Below are positions 1-5,102 of a DNA stretch of 5,102 nucleotides, one piece after another. A program made the position numbers and the translations under genes. The notes under the pieces were generated by a model. That model worked only from the letters and a program-made list of their open reading frames with translations. It ran no database searches and was not told the DNA's origin. The stretch is from Chloroflexia bacterium (GTDB lineage Bacteria > Chloroflexota > Chloroflexia > QHBQ01 > JADMIH01): positions 1 to 5,102 of the forward strand of contig JAICKM010000533.1 of the NCBI GenBank assembly GCA_025927935.1, read 5' to 3'. The stretch's first letter is position 1. Each line of letters opens with the position of its first letter.

Positions 1-112
1 CATGGCCTTCATTGAGTACTACAACCAGACAATGGCAAAGCCATTTGCCTGGACCTACCGCGGCAAGGCTTTGGTGGCTTAAACATTGGTCTATTTAGGC
101 CCAAGTGTACTA
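1..112 (+). mobile_element. right end of an IS630-like insertion sequence
   Basis: The transposase tail is followed by about 28 bp of non-coding sequence (83-110) ending in AAGTGTAC and then TA at 111-112. IS630-family elements insert at TA and duplicate it, and their terminal repeats lie just outside the transposase stop codon, so the element most likely ends at or next to this TA. Read inward from the right the terminus begins TAGTACACTTGGGCC. The left terminus is outside the window, so the terminal inverted repeat pair and target duplication cannot be confirmed; the exact boundary could be off by a few bases. Confidence 0.6.
2..82 (+). CDS. IS630-family-like transposase, C-terminal fragment (cut by window edge)
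   Basis: Frame 2 is open from the window edge and ends in TAA at 80-82, giving 26 residues that include FIEYYNQTMAKPF and WTYRGKALVA. This is the typical extreme C-terminus of IS630/Tc1-mariner-type DDE transposases, where a F-I-x-x-Y-N-x-T-x-A-K-P-F-x-W-T-Y-x-G-K-x-L pattern follows the catalytic domain. The DDE residues and the N-terminal helix-turn-helix would lie left of the window and cannot be checked, so whether the transposase is intact is unknown. The in-frame ATG at 2-4 is an internal methionine, not a start. The segment is visibly less GC-rich than the genes to its right, as expected of a mobile element. Family assignment rests on a short but distinctive tail. Confidence 0.8.
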   Translation: MAFIEYYNQTMAKPFAWTYRGKALVA

Positions 113-120
113 GTCCTTCC

Positions 121-157
121 TTAACCGAATCTCTGCGCCCTCTGCGCCTCCGCGGTA
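121..157. repeat. dispersed GC-rich repeat with a 9-bp period
   Basis: CTCTGCGCC occurs twice in tandem (131-139 and 140-148), followed by a degenerate third unit TCCGCGGT (149-156), with TTAACCG at 121-127 and CGGTAA at 153-157 forming near-complementary flanks. On the minus strand it reads as ACCGCGGAGGCGCAGAG and so on, and translates to TAEAQRAQR. This matches a dispersed repeat found in many copies in several environmental bacterial phyla and often mis-annotated as small proteins ending in TAEAQR- or TTEDTEG-like peptides. It begins about 9 bp after the putative IS end. Function is unknown; it is not part of a gene. Confidence 0.6.
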
Positions 158-197
158 AGCACGAATCGCCGGTGAGGATGGGGATTCGCGGCTGGTA

Positions 198-211
198 TGC
201 TATAATCGGGG
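198..211 (+). promoter_or_regulatory. extended -10 promoter directly abutting the GTG start of the GT39 gene
   Basis: TGCTATAAT (198-206) is a perfect extended -10 element (TG-N-TATAAT). No recognisable -35 box lies 16-18 bp upstream (about 178-183 is ATGGGG), which is tolerated by extended -10 promoters. Only 5 bp separate the -10 box from the GTG at 212, placing the expected transcription start on or within one or two bases of the start codon. There is no Shine-Dalgarno sequence in the gap. The arrangement therefore predicts a leaderless mRNA. Confidence 0.7.
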
Positions 212-230
212 GTGAGCAGCACCCCGATTA
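203..230. promoter_or_regulatory. inverted repeat overlapping -10 box and start codon (possible operator)
   Basis: TAATCGGGG (203-211) and CCCCGATTA (222-230) are perfect 9-bp inverted arms separated by a 10-bp spacer that contains the GTG start codon. The left arm includes the last four bases of the -10 box. If transcription starts near 212 the left arm is not transcribed, so an RNA hairpin cannot form and the symmetry would act, if at all, as a DNA-binding site for a dimeric repressor. No regulator gene is seen nearby. Chance symmetry within coding sequence is possible. Confidence 0.35.
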
Positions 231-2413
231 CCGGCGCGGCGCCGAGTGCCGCACCGGCCGCTAAAGAAGCACCGCCTGGCGCTTCCCGCCCCCACCGCGC
301 CTGGCCGTGGAGCCTCCTGGCGATCCTGGCCCTGGCGGCGGCGATTCGGGTGGTGCCGCTGGTGGCCGTGCTCGCCAACGGCGGCAGCCCGATCATCGGC
401 GACGAGGGCAACTATGTCGAGGCGGCGCAGGCGCTAGCCCATGGCCTGGGCATCCCCGACCGCTGGCTCTGGATCCGCCCGCCCGCCTATATCGTCTTCG
501 TCGCGGGCGTCTTCCGGCTCAGCAACGACAGCCTGGTCGCGTTGCAAGTCGCCCAGATCGCCGTCTCGCTGCTGACCATCGCCGCCACCTACGGCCTGGT
601 GCGGACCGCCTTCCCGCCGGGCGCCCTGGGCCGGGCCAACCCGCGTCACGTCGCCCTGGGCGCGGCGCTCATCCTGGCCGTGCAGCCGTCGCTCGTGCTC
701 TACACGGGCTTCTTCCTCACCGAGACGCTCTTCCTGCTCTTGATCACGGCGCTCATCTGGGCACTGGTAGCCTACTTCCGCGCAACCACGCCACGGAGCG
801 CCGGGGCCTGTGCAGCGCTGGCCGGAGCGCTGGCGGGCCTCGCGCTGCTCACGCGGGCCAGCATGACGCCGCTGCTGGTGCTGGTCGCGGGCGCGATCCT
901 GGCCCGGCGCGGATTGCCCTGGCGGCCACGACTCGCTGCGGCGGGGGCTTTCGTCGCCTGCATTCTGCTGGTGCTGGCGCCATGGACGGTGCGCAACGCC
1001 CTGCATTATGGCCGCTTCCTGCCGCTCGACACCAGCGGTTACTATGTCATCTGGACCGACAATACCGACCTCAGCCTGCCCGAACTGCGCCAGGAACTCT
1101 ACAACCTGCCTAACCCCGCCGACCGGGGCAACTATGCGCTCATCCACGCCGTGAGCTGGATGATCGCCCACCCGGCGGAGTTTGTGCAGCGCAGCAGCCA
1201 ACGGATGATCGACAGCCTGGCGCCCGACGACTTCACCGAACTGGGCTACCAGTTGCGCGAGAAGCTGCCCGGCCAGGACTGTGACGAGCGCGACGTGTTC
1301 AGTTTCCTGGCCTGGTGGGGTTGGGTGCTGCTGTTCGGCGGGGCATTGGCCGGGTGGCTGCGCGCGCCACGCAACGCGCTCTGGTGGCTCACGGCGGGCA
1401 CCGTCGCCGTCTACGTGCTGACCGGGGCGCTCACGCACAACGAGTTCCGCTACCGGTACCAGTTGTTCAGCGTGCTGGCCGTGTTCGCCGCGCTAGCGGC
1501 GCTCACCGCCTGGGCGGGGCTGCGCGATGCCCGGCGCGCCGCGTGGCGGCCCCGCCGCGCGGCGCTGCTCGCGGGCGGCGCCTGCCTGCTCTGGATCGCC
1601 GCCACCCTGCCCACCTTCGTGCCGGGCATGAGCCGGGCGCTGGAGGCGAACGCCGCGATGGCCCAGGCGGCGCAAGCCGCGCCGGCGGGCGATTTTGCCA
1701 CCGCCGGCGCGCAATACACTGTCGCGGCGGGGCTGGAGCGTACCTGCGCTGCCGTGCGCCGCGACCTGGGCCAGGTGCAAGTGCGGGCCGGGCAGCCGGA
1801 AGCGGCCATCGCTACCTGGCGCGATGCCTTGCAGCAGGAGCCTGGCGACTGGCGCACCCGCGTCCTGCTGGCCGGCCAGCTGCGCGGGCTGGGCCGCCCC
1901 GACGAGTCCGGCCAGGTGGCGCGCGCCGTGCCGCCCACCTTTAACACCGTCTTCCTTGACTGGGCCTGGACCCAGTTCGGCCCCGCGCCCACGACACTGA
2001 TCCCTGGCCGCGACGACATCGGCTTTGTGCGCGGCTTCCAGATCGGCGAGTTGGACGCGGACGGCACCCCCTTCCGCTGGGCCGGCCCCGGCGCCCATTC
2101 CAGCATCCGGCTGCGCGGCGGCCAACCGCAAGGCGCCGCGCTGACCCTGCGGCTGGGCAGCCTGCCGCCGCCCGCGCCCCAGCCGCCCACGCGCCCGGTC
2201 GCCGTCGCGGTCAACGGGCAGGTGCTCGCCACCTGGCAGGTCGGGCCGGGCATCAACGCCTACACGCTGGATCTGCCCGCCGCCCTGACCGCCGGGCACG
2301 CCGGCATCATAATCGACTTCGACTCGCCCCCGCAGCAAGCGTCGGCCACCGACCCGCGCTACCTCAGCTTCGCCCTGCATAGCGCCACGATTACGCCCGC
2401 CAATCGCCCGTAA
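212..2413 (+). CDS. GT39/ArnT/PMT-like membrane glycosyltransferase with TPR-like and C-terminal beta domains
   Basis: This 733-residue polytopic membrane protein probably transfers a sugar from a polyprenyl-phosphate donor to an acceptor on the outer face of the cytoplasmic membrane. The GTG start is forced: an in-frame TAA sits three codons upstream (203-205), and the next in-frame GTGs lie inside the first membrane helix. After a 30-residue Ala/Pro-rich cytoplasmic tail comes helix 1 (about 33-55), then the loop GDEGNYVEAAQALAHG with D64-E65, the acidic pair at the place of the catalytic Asp in GT39 enzymes, and RPPAY (89-93). Further GT39-like marks are T170-E171 at a helix start, PWTVRN (257-262) and the EFRYRYQLF segment (411-419) before late helices. 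The hydrophobic part ends near residue 470. Residues about 473-570 are helical and TPR-like (with AGQPEAAIATWRDALQQEPGD), and 598-733 form a beta-rich domain with a GFVRGF...FRW pattern. ArnT-type enzymes are usually about 550 residues, so the last 260 are an extension. Donor and acceptor cannot be inferred. Confidence 0.85.
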   Translation: MSSTPITGAAPSAAPAAKEAPPGASRPHRAWPWSLLAILALAAAIRVVPLVAVLANGGSPIIGDEGNYVEAAQALAHGLGIPDRWLWIRPPAYIVFVAGVFRLSNDSLVALQVAQIAVSLLTIAATYGLVRTAFPPGALGRANPRHVALGAALILAVQPSLVLYTGFFLTETLFLLLITALIWALVAYFRATTPRSAGACAALAGALAGLALLTRASMTPLLVLVAGAILARRGLPWRPRLAAAGAFVACILLVLAPWTVRNALHYGRFLPLDTSGYYVIWTDNTDLSLPELRQELYNLPNPADRGNYALIHAVSWMIAHPAEFVQRSSQRMIDSLAPDDFTELGYQLREKLPGQDCDERDVFSFLAWWGWVLLFGGALAGWLRAPRNALWWLTAGTVAVYVLTGALTHNEFRYRYQLFSVLAVFAALAALTAWAGLRDARRAAWRPRRAALLAGGACLLWIAATLPTFVPGMSRALEANAAMAQAAQAAPAGDFATAGAQYTVAAGLERTCAAVRRDLGQVQVRAGQPEAAIATWRDALQQEPGDWRTRVLLAGQLRGLGRPDESGQVARAVPPTFNTVFLDWAWTQFGPAPTTLIPGRDDIGFVRGFQIGELDADGTPFRWAGPGAHSSIRLRGGQPQGAALTLRLGSLPPPAPQPPTRPVAVAVNGQVLATWQVGPGINAYTLDLPAALTAGHAGIIIDFDSPPQQASATDPRYLSFALHSATITPANRP

Positions 2414-2417
2414 GCGC

Positions 2418-2445
2418 GTGACCTGCCGGCCTCGACCGCAATAAT
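2418..2445 (+). promoter_or_regulatory. weak sigma-70-like promoter candidate just after the GT39 stop
   Basis: GTGACC (2418-2423) is a 4/6 match to the -35 consensus and AATAAT (2440-2445) a 5/6 match to the -10 consensus, with a 16-bp spacer. The AT-rich patch at 2440-2449 stands out in GC-rich surroundings. If used for the gene at 2701 it would give a leader of about 250 nt. AT-rich patches of this size arise by chance, so confidence is low. Confidence 0.2.
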
Positions 2446-2491
2446 ATATGCGACAGGCATCAACCGGCTCCGAGTTGGCGTCCGCCGTTAC

Positions 2492-2515
2492 CGGGAAGGA
2501 CTATCGGCCTTTTCG
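2492..2515 (+). terminator. weak stem-loop, possible terminator after the GT39 gene
   Basis: CGGGAAGG (2492-2499) can pair with CCTTTTCG (2508-2515) in RNA using six Watson-Crick pairs and two G-U pairs around an 8-nt loop. It lies 78 bp after the stop codon and is followed by TTGTA rather than a run of Ts, so it is a poor intrinsic terminator. It is listed only because nothing stronger is present in this gap. Confidence 0.15.
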
Positions 2516-2554
2516 TTGTACTGCTAACGGTACCACTTGCTGCCCGGTTGGGCC

Positions 2555-2583
2555 TTGTGGGCCGGGCCGCGAATATCTATACT
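2555..2583 (+). promoter_or_regulatory. candidate promoter for the zinc-ribbon/NHL gene
   Basis: TTGTGG (2555-2560) and TATACT (2578-2583) are separated by exactly 17 bp; the -10 matches 5/6 and the -35 matches 3/6. A start near 2590 would give a leader of about 110 nt before the ATG at 2701. The separate promoter is consistent with the 287-bp gap after the GT39 gene. GCCCGG (2542-2547) and CCGGGC (2562-2567) form a 6-bp inverted repeat bracketing the -35 box, which may be incidental in such GC-rich DNA. Confidence 0.3.
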
Positions 2584-2688
2584 GGAACCATACTTCCCGC
2601 CGCGAGCAGGCCGGGGTCCGAGTGGCGATCCCGGCAGGCGACCGATCCGCGGCGCGCACCAGCGACCCTTTTGGACCTAGTTGAAGAC

Positions 2689-2693
2689 GAGGA
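2689..2693 (+). promoter_or_regulatory. ribosome binding site fixing the start at 2701
   Basis: GAGGA with a 7-nt spacer to the ATG at 2701 is a good Shine-Dalgarno sequence. The same frame stays open upstream to a TTG at 2548, but that stretch has no such site and its translation does not look like a protein N-terminus, so the RBS decides the start. Confidence 0.75.
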
Positions 2694-2700
2694 ATCACGG

Positions 2701-4404
2701 ATGGCGCAGGTCTTTCAATGCCCGTCCTGTAGCGGTCCCCTGAAACCCGACGGGGCCGCCACGACAGTGACGTGTCCGTACTGTGGCGATTCGGTTATTG
2801 TGCCCCCGGAGCTGCGGACCCCCGCCCCGCACCCGCCCGCCGCGCACACCGTCGTGGTACAACTGCCGGTGAGTCCGCCGCAGCCGGTGGTCCATGCGAC
2901 CGGCACGAGCCGGGGCATGAGCGCGGGATGCGGGGTGCTGATCGTGCTCTTCATCCTGCTGACGGTCGGCTTGCCGCTCTACCTGGCCGGTAACGAATTG
3001 TTTGCCAAGACCGGGACGCCGCCGTTTGATTTCCGCACGATGCTGCCCGTCCTGGCGAGTCCCACACCGGCCTTCGCCGACCCTGTTATGACCGTGGGTG
3101 GCACGGCGCCGGGGGCGAGTGCATTCAAGGACTCGCGGGCCGTGGCGCTGGACGGCGCGGGCAATATCTACGTGACCGACTCGAATCCGGGGCGTGTGTT
3201 GAAGTTCGATCCGCAGGGCCACTTCCTGGCAAGCTGGCCCGCGGGCGAACAGTATCCCGACGCCCTGGCCGTGGACAGCGCGGGTAACGTCTATCTGGCG
3301 ACGAGCCAGGCGATCCGCAAGTACGACGGGGCGACGGGCCGGCTGCTGGATACCTTCACCTTTAAGGACGACAAATTCGGCTTCTTCGGTTTCGATGAGC
3401 TGGTCGTGCTGCCGGACGGAACGTTGCTGGCGACGATGGGCCACACCGGCAACCTCGTGCAACTCGACGCGCAGGGCAAGGAGATGCGGCGCTTCCTCCA
3501 CCCGCTACAGGGGCACACCGCGACCACCGAGGAAGACCTGCGCCTGGCCGTCGATGGGCAAGGCATCCTGTACCTGTTGGGCCGCAACAACTCCGCCGTC
3601 TATAAGCTGGCGCCCGATGGGACGTTCCTTGGCACGCTGATCGGCAAGGGCGACACACCGGGGCGGCTGGACAGCCCGCAAACCATCGCCGTGGACGCGC
3701 AAAACCGGCTGTATGTGCACGACAGCCAGGGCATCCAGGTCTTCGACAGCACCGGGCGCTACCTAGGGCTGGTGAATCCGCTGGCCGCCGTGGGCACGCT
3801 AGCCACGCAGGGCGACGGCGCGTTCTTCGTCGCCCTGCGTGACCGTGCCGTGAAATATCGCCTGCACGCGCTGGCCGGATCGCCGGTGCCCACCAGCGCG
3901 CCCCCGCCCACGGCCGCCGCGACGCCTACCGCACCGCCGGTAGGCCCGCCCACCGAGGTGCCGACGCCGACGCCGCTGCCGGGCGTGGGCGGCACGGTGG
4001 ACTTCGACGGCTGGACGATCTCGCTGGCCCGCGCCGAGAGCCGGCCCAGCCTGGTCCTGCCTAAACAGCGCCTGACGATCCGGCCCACCGGGCGCTTTTA
4101 TCTGCTGTGGGTCGATGCGCGCAACCAGCAGGCCAGCGCACACCAGTTGGAGCAGTATTTCCGCTGGCATCTGCAGGAGGCCAACGACAATACGTACTAC
4201 CCGCTGCCGCTGGAGAACAGCGAGATCTTCGGCGCCTTCTTACAGCAGGAAGGCCGCGACGCCCTGAACACCACCGTGGCGGCCCAGGGGCTGACCCACC
4301 CGCTGCTGGCCTTCGACCTGCCGGAGGACACCCTGCCCCTGCAACTGGTCATCCAGAGCGCTCTCGGCAGCAGCGAAGTGCGCTTCGACCTGCCGGACAA
4401 ATAG
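2701..4404 (+). CDS. zinc ribbon - membrane helix - NHL-type beta-propeller - C-terminal beta domain protein
   Basis: The product has 567 residues starting at ATG 2701, chosen for its GAGGA site and because the zinc ribbon begins at once. C7-P-S-C10 and C25-P-Y-C28 form a four-cysteine zinc ribbon. A Pro-rich linker (35-62) leads to one strongly hydrophobic helix (about 75-97) with R71 before it, suggesting N-terminus in the cytoplasm and the rest outside. Six repeats of NHL/SMP-30 style follow, around residues 146, 188, 232, 280, 327 and 365, with A-V-D-x-x-G-N-x-Y-V cores (for example LAVDSAGNVYLA and IAVDAQNRLYVHD); they should form a six-blade propeller. A Pro/Thr linker (394-427, with PTPTPLPG) joins a C-terminal domain (432-567) that looks beta-rich and may be DUF4352-like. 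Propellers of this kind bind proteins or ligands, or rarely act as lactonase or lyase; no catalytic set is recognisable, and the function is unknown. It converges with the DUF2071 gene downstream. Confidence 0.85.
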   Translation: MAQVFQCPSCSGPLKPDGAATTVTCPYCGDSVIVPPELRTPAPHPPAAHTVVVQLPVSPPQPVVHATGTSRGMSAGCGVLIVLFILLTVGLPLYLAGNELFAKTGTPPFDFRTMLPVLASPTPAFADPVMTVGGTAPGASAFKDSRAVALDGAGNIYVTDSNPGRVLKFDPQGHFLASWPAGEQYPDALAVDSAGNVYLATSQAIRKYDGATGRLLDTFTFKDDKFGFFGFDELVVLPDGTLLATMGHTGNLVQLDAQGKEMRRFLHPLQGHTATTEEDLRLAVDGQGILYLLGRNNSAVYKLAPDGTFLGTLIGKGDTPGRLDSPQTIAVDAQNRLYVHDSQGIQVFDSTGRYLGLVNPLAAVGTLATQGDGAFFVALRDRAVKYRLHALAGSPVPTSAPPPTAAATPTAPPVGPPTEVPTPTPLPGVGGTVDFDGWTISLARAESRPSLVLPKQRLTIRPTGRFYLLWVDARNQQASAHQLEQYFRWHLQEANDNTYYPLPLENSEIFGAFLQQEGRDALNTTVAAQGLTHPLLAFDLPEDTLPLQLVIQSALGSSEVRFDLPDK

Positions 4405-4446
4405 CCGGCCGGCCAACCGCACCGGAGCGCTTATCCGTGCTGTTAC

Positions 4447-4479
4447 CTCTAGGAGCCGGTTTGAAACCGGCTCCTAGAG
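4447..4479. repeat. perfect palindromic repeat between convergent genes, possible bidirectional terminator
   Basis: CTCTAGGAGCCGGTTT (4447-4462) and AAACCGGCTCCTAGAG (4464-4479) are perfect 16-bp inverted arms around a single central G. The core resembles the TAGGAGCCGGTTT-type palindromes that are dispersed in many copies in Chloroflexota and other environmental genomes and are often mis-translated as GAGLKPAP peptides; the + strand here does read AGLKPAP. It sits 42 bp after the stop of the + gene and 8 bp from the stop of the - gene, so it could end transcription in both directions, although neither side has a T-run of the classical kind. The minimal RNA loop would need to open to at least 3 nt. 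Confidence 0.75.
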
Positions 4480-4487
4480 CGATTGTG

Positions 4488-5102
4488 TTAATTCGCTGAC
4501 CGGACGCGCCGGGGCGGGTAGGCACGGAAGCGGACGGAGGGATCGACCAGCACGCTCAGCGGGTGGGCGACTTCCGCGGCGCTGAGCAGGCCCCAGTGCT
4601 GCCAGGGGCCGCAGACCGCCTGGTGGACCTGGCCGGTCCACGGCTGCATCTCCACATGCTCCACCGGCAGCAGACCGACGCCGCCCCAGCGGTCGCTGTA
4701 GTAACCCAGCAGCCGATGGGTGAGGAAGTGGGTGCCCTTAGTCGCGTCCGGCCACAGGAGGCGCTCCTGGCCCGGTTCGCAGGAGCCACCGGCATCCAGG
4801 ATGGTCGGACCGAGCGGACTCGCCAATTCCAGGCGCACCTGCCAGGCGCCGCCCTGTGTGCGCGGCACCCGCCCGGCCATGCGCGCCGGACCGTAGTAGA
4901 CGTTGGGCGACGCGAGCCAGGTAGGCAGCCAGGGCAGGCGCGCGCTGATGAAGTTGCCGAAGAAGTACACGCCGGTCGGCCCGCCGGCGTGGGGTTGCAC
5001 ATAGGTCCGGTAGTTGGCCTGGGCGAAGGTGAGGCGCAGGGGCGGGGCCAGGCGAGCGTGCATGTTGACGTTGAGCACGGCGGCCACGGTCAGCAGCGCC
5101 AG
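4488..5102 (-). CDS. DUF2071 (YqjF-like) family protein, C-terminal part (5' end beyond window)
   Basis: The minus frame is open from the right edge (5102) to TAA at 4490-4488, giving 204 visible residues. A GTG at 5087-5085 could start translation, but the frame continues upstream with hydrophobic residues (LALLT), so the true start probably lies outside the window. Family marks are N-Y-R-T-Y-V followed by G-P-T-G-V-Y-F-F-G-N and, some 20 residues later, VYYGPARM; then FLTHRLLGYYSDRWGG, and at the end LSVLVDPSVRFRAYPPRRV, which fits the closing pattern of DUF2071 proteins. These have an acetoacetate-decarboxylase-like beta-barrel fold and are usually about 220-250 residues, so roughly the first 30-50 are missing here. 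No biochemical function is established for the family. The gene converges on the NHL-propeller gene, sharing the palindromic intergenic region. Confidence 0.8.
   Translation of the reverse strand: MALLTVAAVLNVNMHARLAPPLRLTFAQANYRTYVQPHAGGPTGVYFFGNFISARLPWLPTWLASPNVYYGPARMAGRVPRTQGGAWQVRLELASPLGPTILDAGGSCEPGQERLLWPDATKGTHFLTHRLLGYYSDRWGGVGLLPVEHVEMQPWTGQVHQAVCGPWQHWGLLSAAEVAHPLSVLVDPSVRFRAYPPRRVRSAN

Noticed and set aside
121..411. 96-codon minus-strand frame over the repeat and the GT39 start
   Set aside because: It is the classic spurious translation of a dispersed repeat (ending TAEAQRAQRFG) and overlaps the N-terminus of the real + gene.
434..1438. 334-codon minus-strand frame inside the GT39 gene
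   Set aside because: Composition rich in Arg, Gly, Gln and Glu without any domain; it mirrors the codon bias of the + gene, which has convincing membrane helices and family motifs.
1493..2380. 295-codon minus-strand frame over the GT39 C-terminal half
   Set aside because: Arg/Gly/Ala-rich shadow with no motif, opposite a + frame with recognisable TPR-like and beta-domain patterns.
2448..2684. 78-codon ATG frame in the gap between the two large + genes
   Set aside because: No ribosome binding site, no recognisable domain, low-complexity composition, and it spans the candidate promoter; long open frames are expected by chance in GC-rich DNA.
2548..2700. N-terminal extension of the zinc-ribbon/NHL protein from a TTG at 2548
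   Set aside because: The GAGGA site 7 nt before ATG 2701 and the zinc ribbon starting at residue 7 favour the shorter protein; the added 51 residues look like translated non-coding DNA and overlap the candidate promoter.
2695..3501. 268-codon minus-strand frame over the zinc-ribbon/NHL gene
   Set aside because: Arg/His/Gln-rich shadow; the + strand has four paired cysteines, a membrane helix and regular propeller repeats.
3898..3990. Possible nucleotide repeat in the Pro/Thr-coding stretch
   Set aside because: The repetition is explained by the low-complexity Pro/Thr linker of the protein and shows no regular DNA unit.
4107..4499. 130-codon + frame running into the convergent palindrome, ending AGLKPAPRAIVLIR
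   Set aside because: Overlaps the real gene in another frame and its end is simply the translated palindromic repeat.

Overview
The window is GC-rich (apart from a short left-hand segment) and carries three protein-coding genes plus the tail of an insertion sequence. Long Pro/Thr linkers of the PTPTP type, a zinc-ribbon/NHL-propeller membrane protein, a multidomain GT39-type membrane glycosyltransferase with a C-terminal beta domain, and two kinds of short dispersed repeat together suggest a filamentous or anaerobic-type member of the Chloroflexota. That placement is inference from style, not from a marker gene.

Layout. Bases 1-112 are the 3' end of an IS630-like element: the last 26 codons of a transposase and its probable terminal repeat, ending at a TA. 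Bases 121-156 hold a 9-bp tandem motif belonging to a widely dispersed GC-rich repeat. At 198-211 a perfect extended -10 promoter lies directly against the GTG start of the first full gene, so its mRNA is probably leaderless; a 9-bp inverted repeat overlaps both the -10 box and the start codon.

Gene 1 (212-2413, +) is a GT39/ArnT/PMT-like polytopic glycosyltransferase followed by a TPR-like region and a C-terminal beta-sandwich-like domain. A 287-bp gap (2414-2700) contains weak promoter candidates and a very weak terminator candidate. Gene 2 (2701-4404, +), with a good ribosome binding site, encodes a cytoplasmic zinc ribbon, one membrane helix, an extracytoplasmic six-blade NHL-type propeller, a Pro/Thr linker and a C-terminal beta domain. 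An 83-bp convergent intergenic region holds a perfect 16-bp-arm palindrome. Gene 3 (4488-5102, -) is a DUF2071/YqjF-like protein whose 5' end lies beyond the right edge.

The genes do not form an obvious pathway. Genes 1 and 2 are co-directional but far apart and both point to the cell envelope; gene 3 converges on gene 2 and is probably unrelated. The most unusual items are the leaderless promoter/operator arrangement, the zinc-ribbon-to-propeller transmembrane architecture, and the convergent palindrome. I saw no CRISPR array, tRNA, rRNA or clear defence system.
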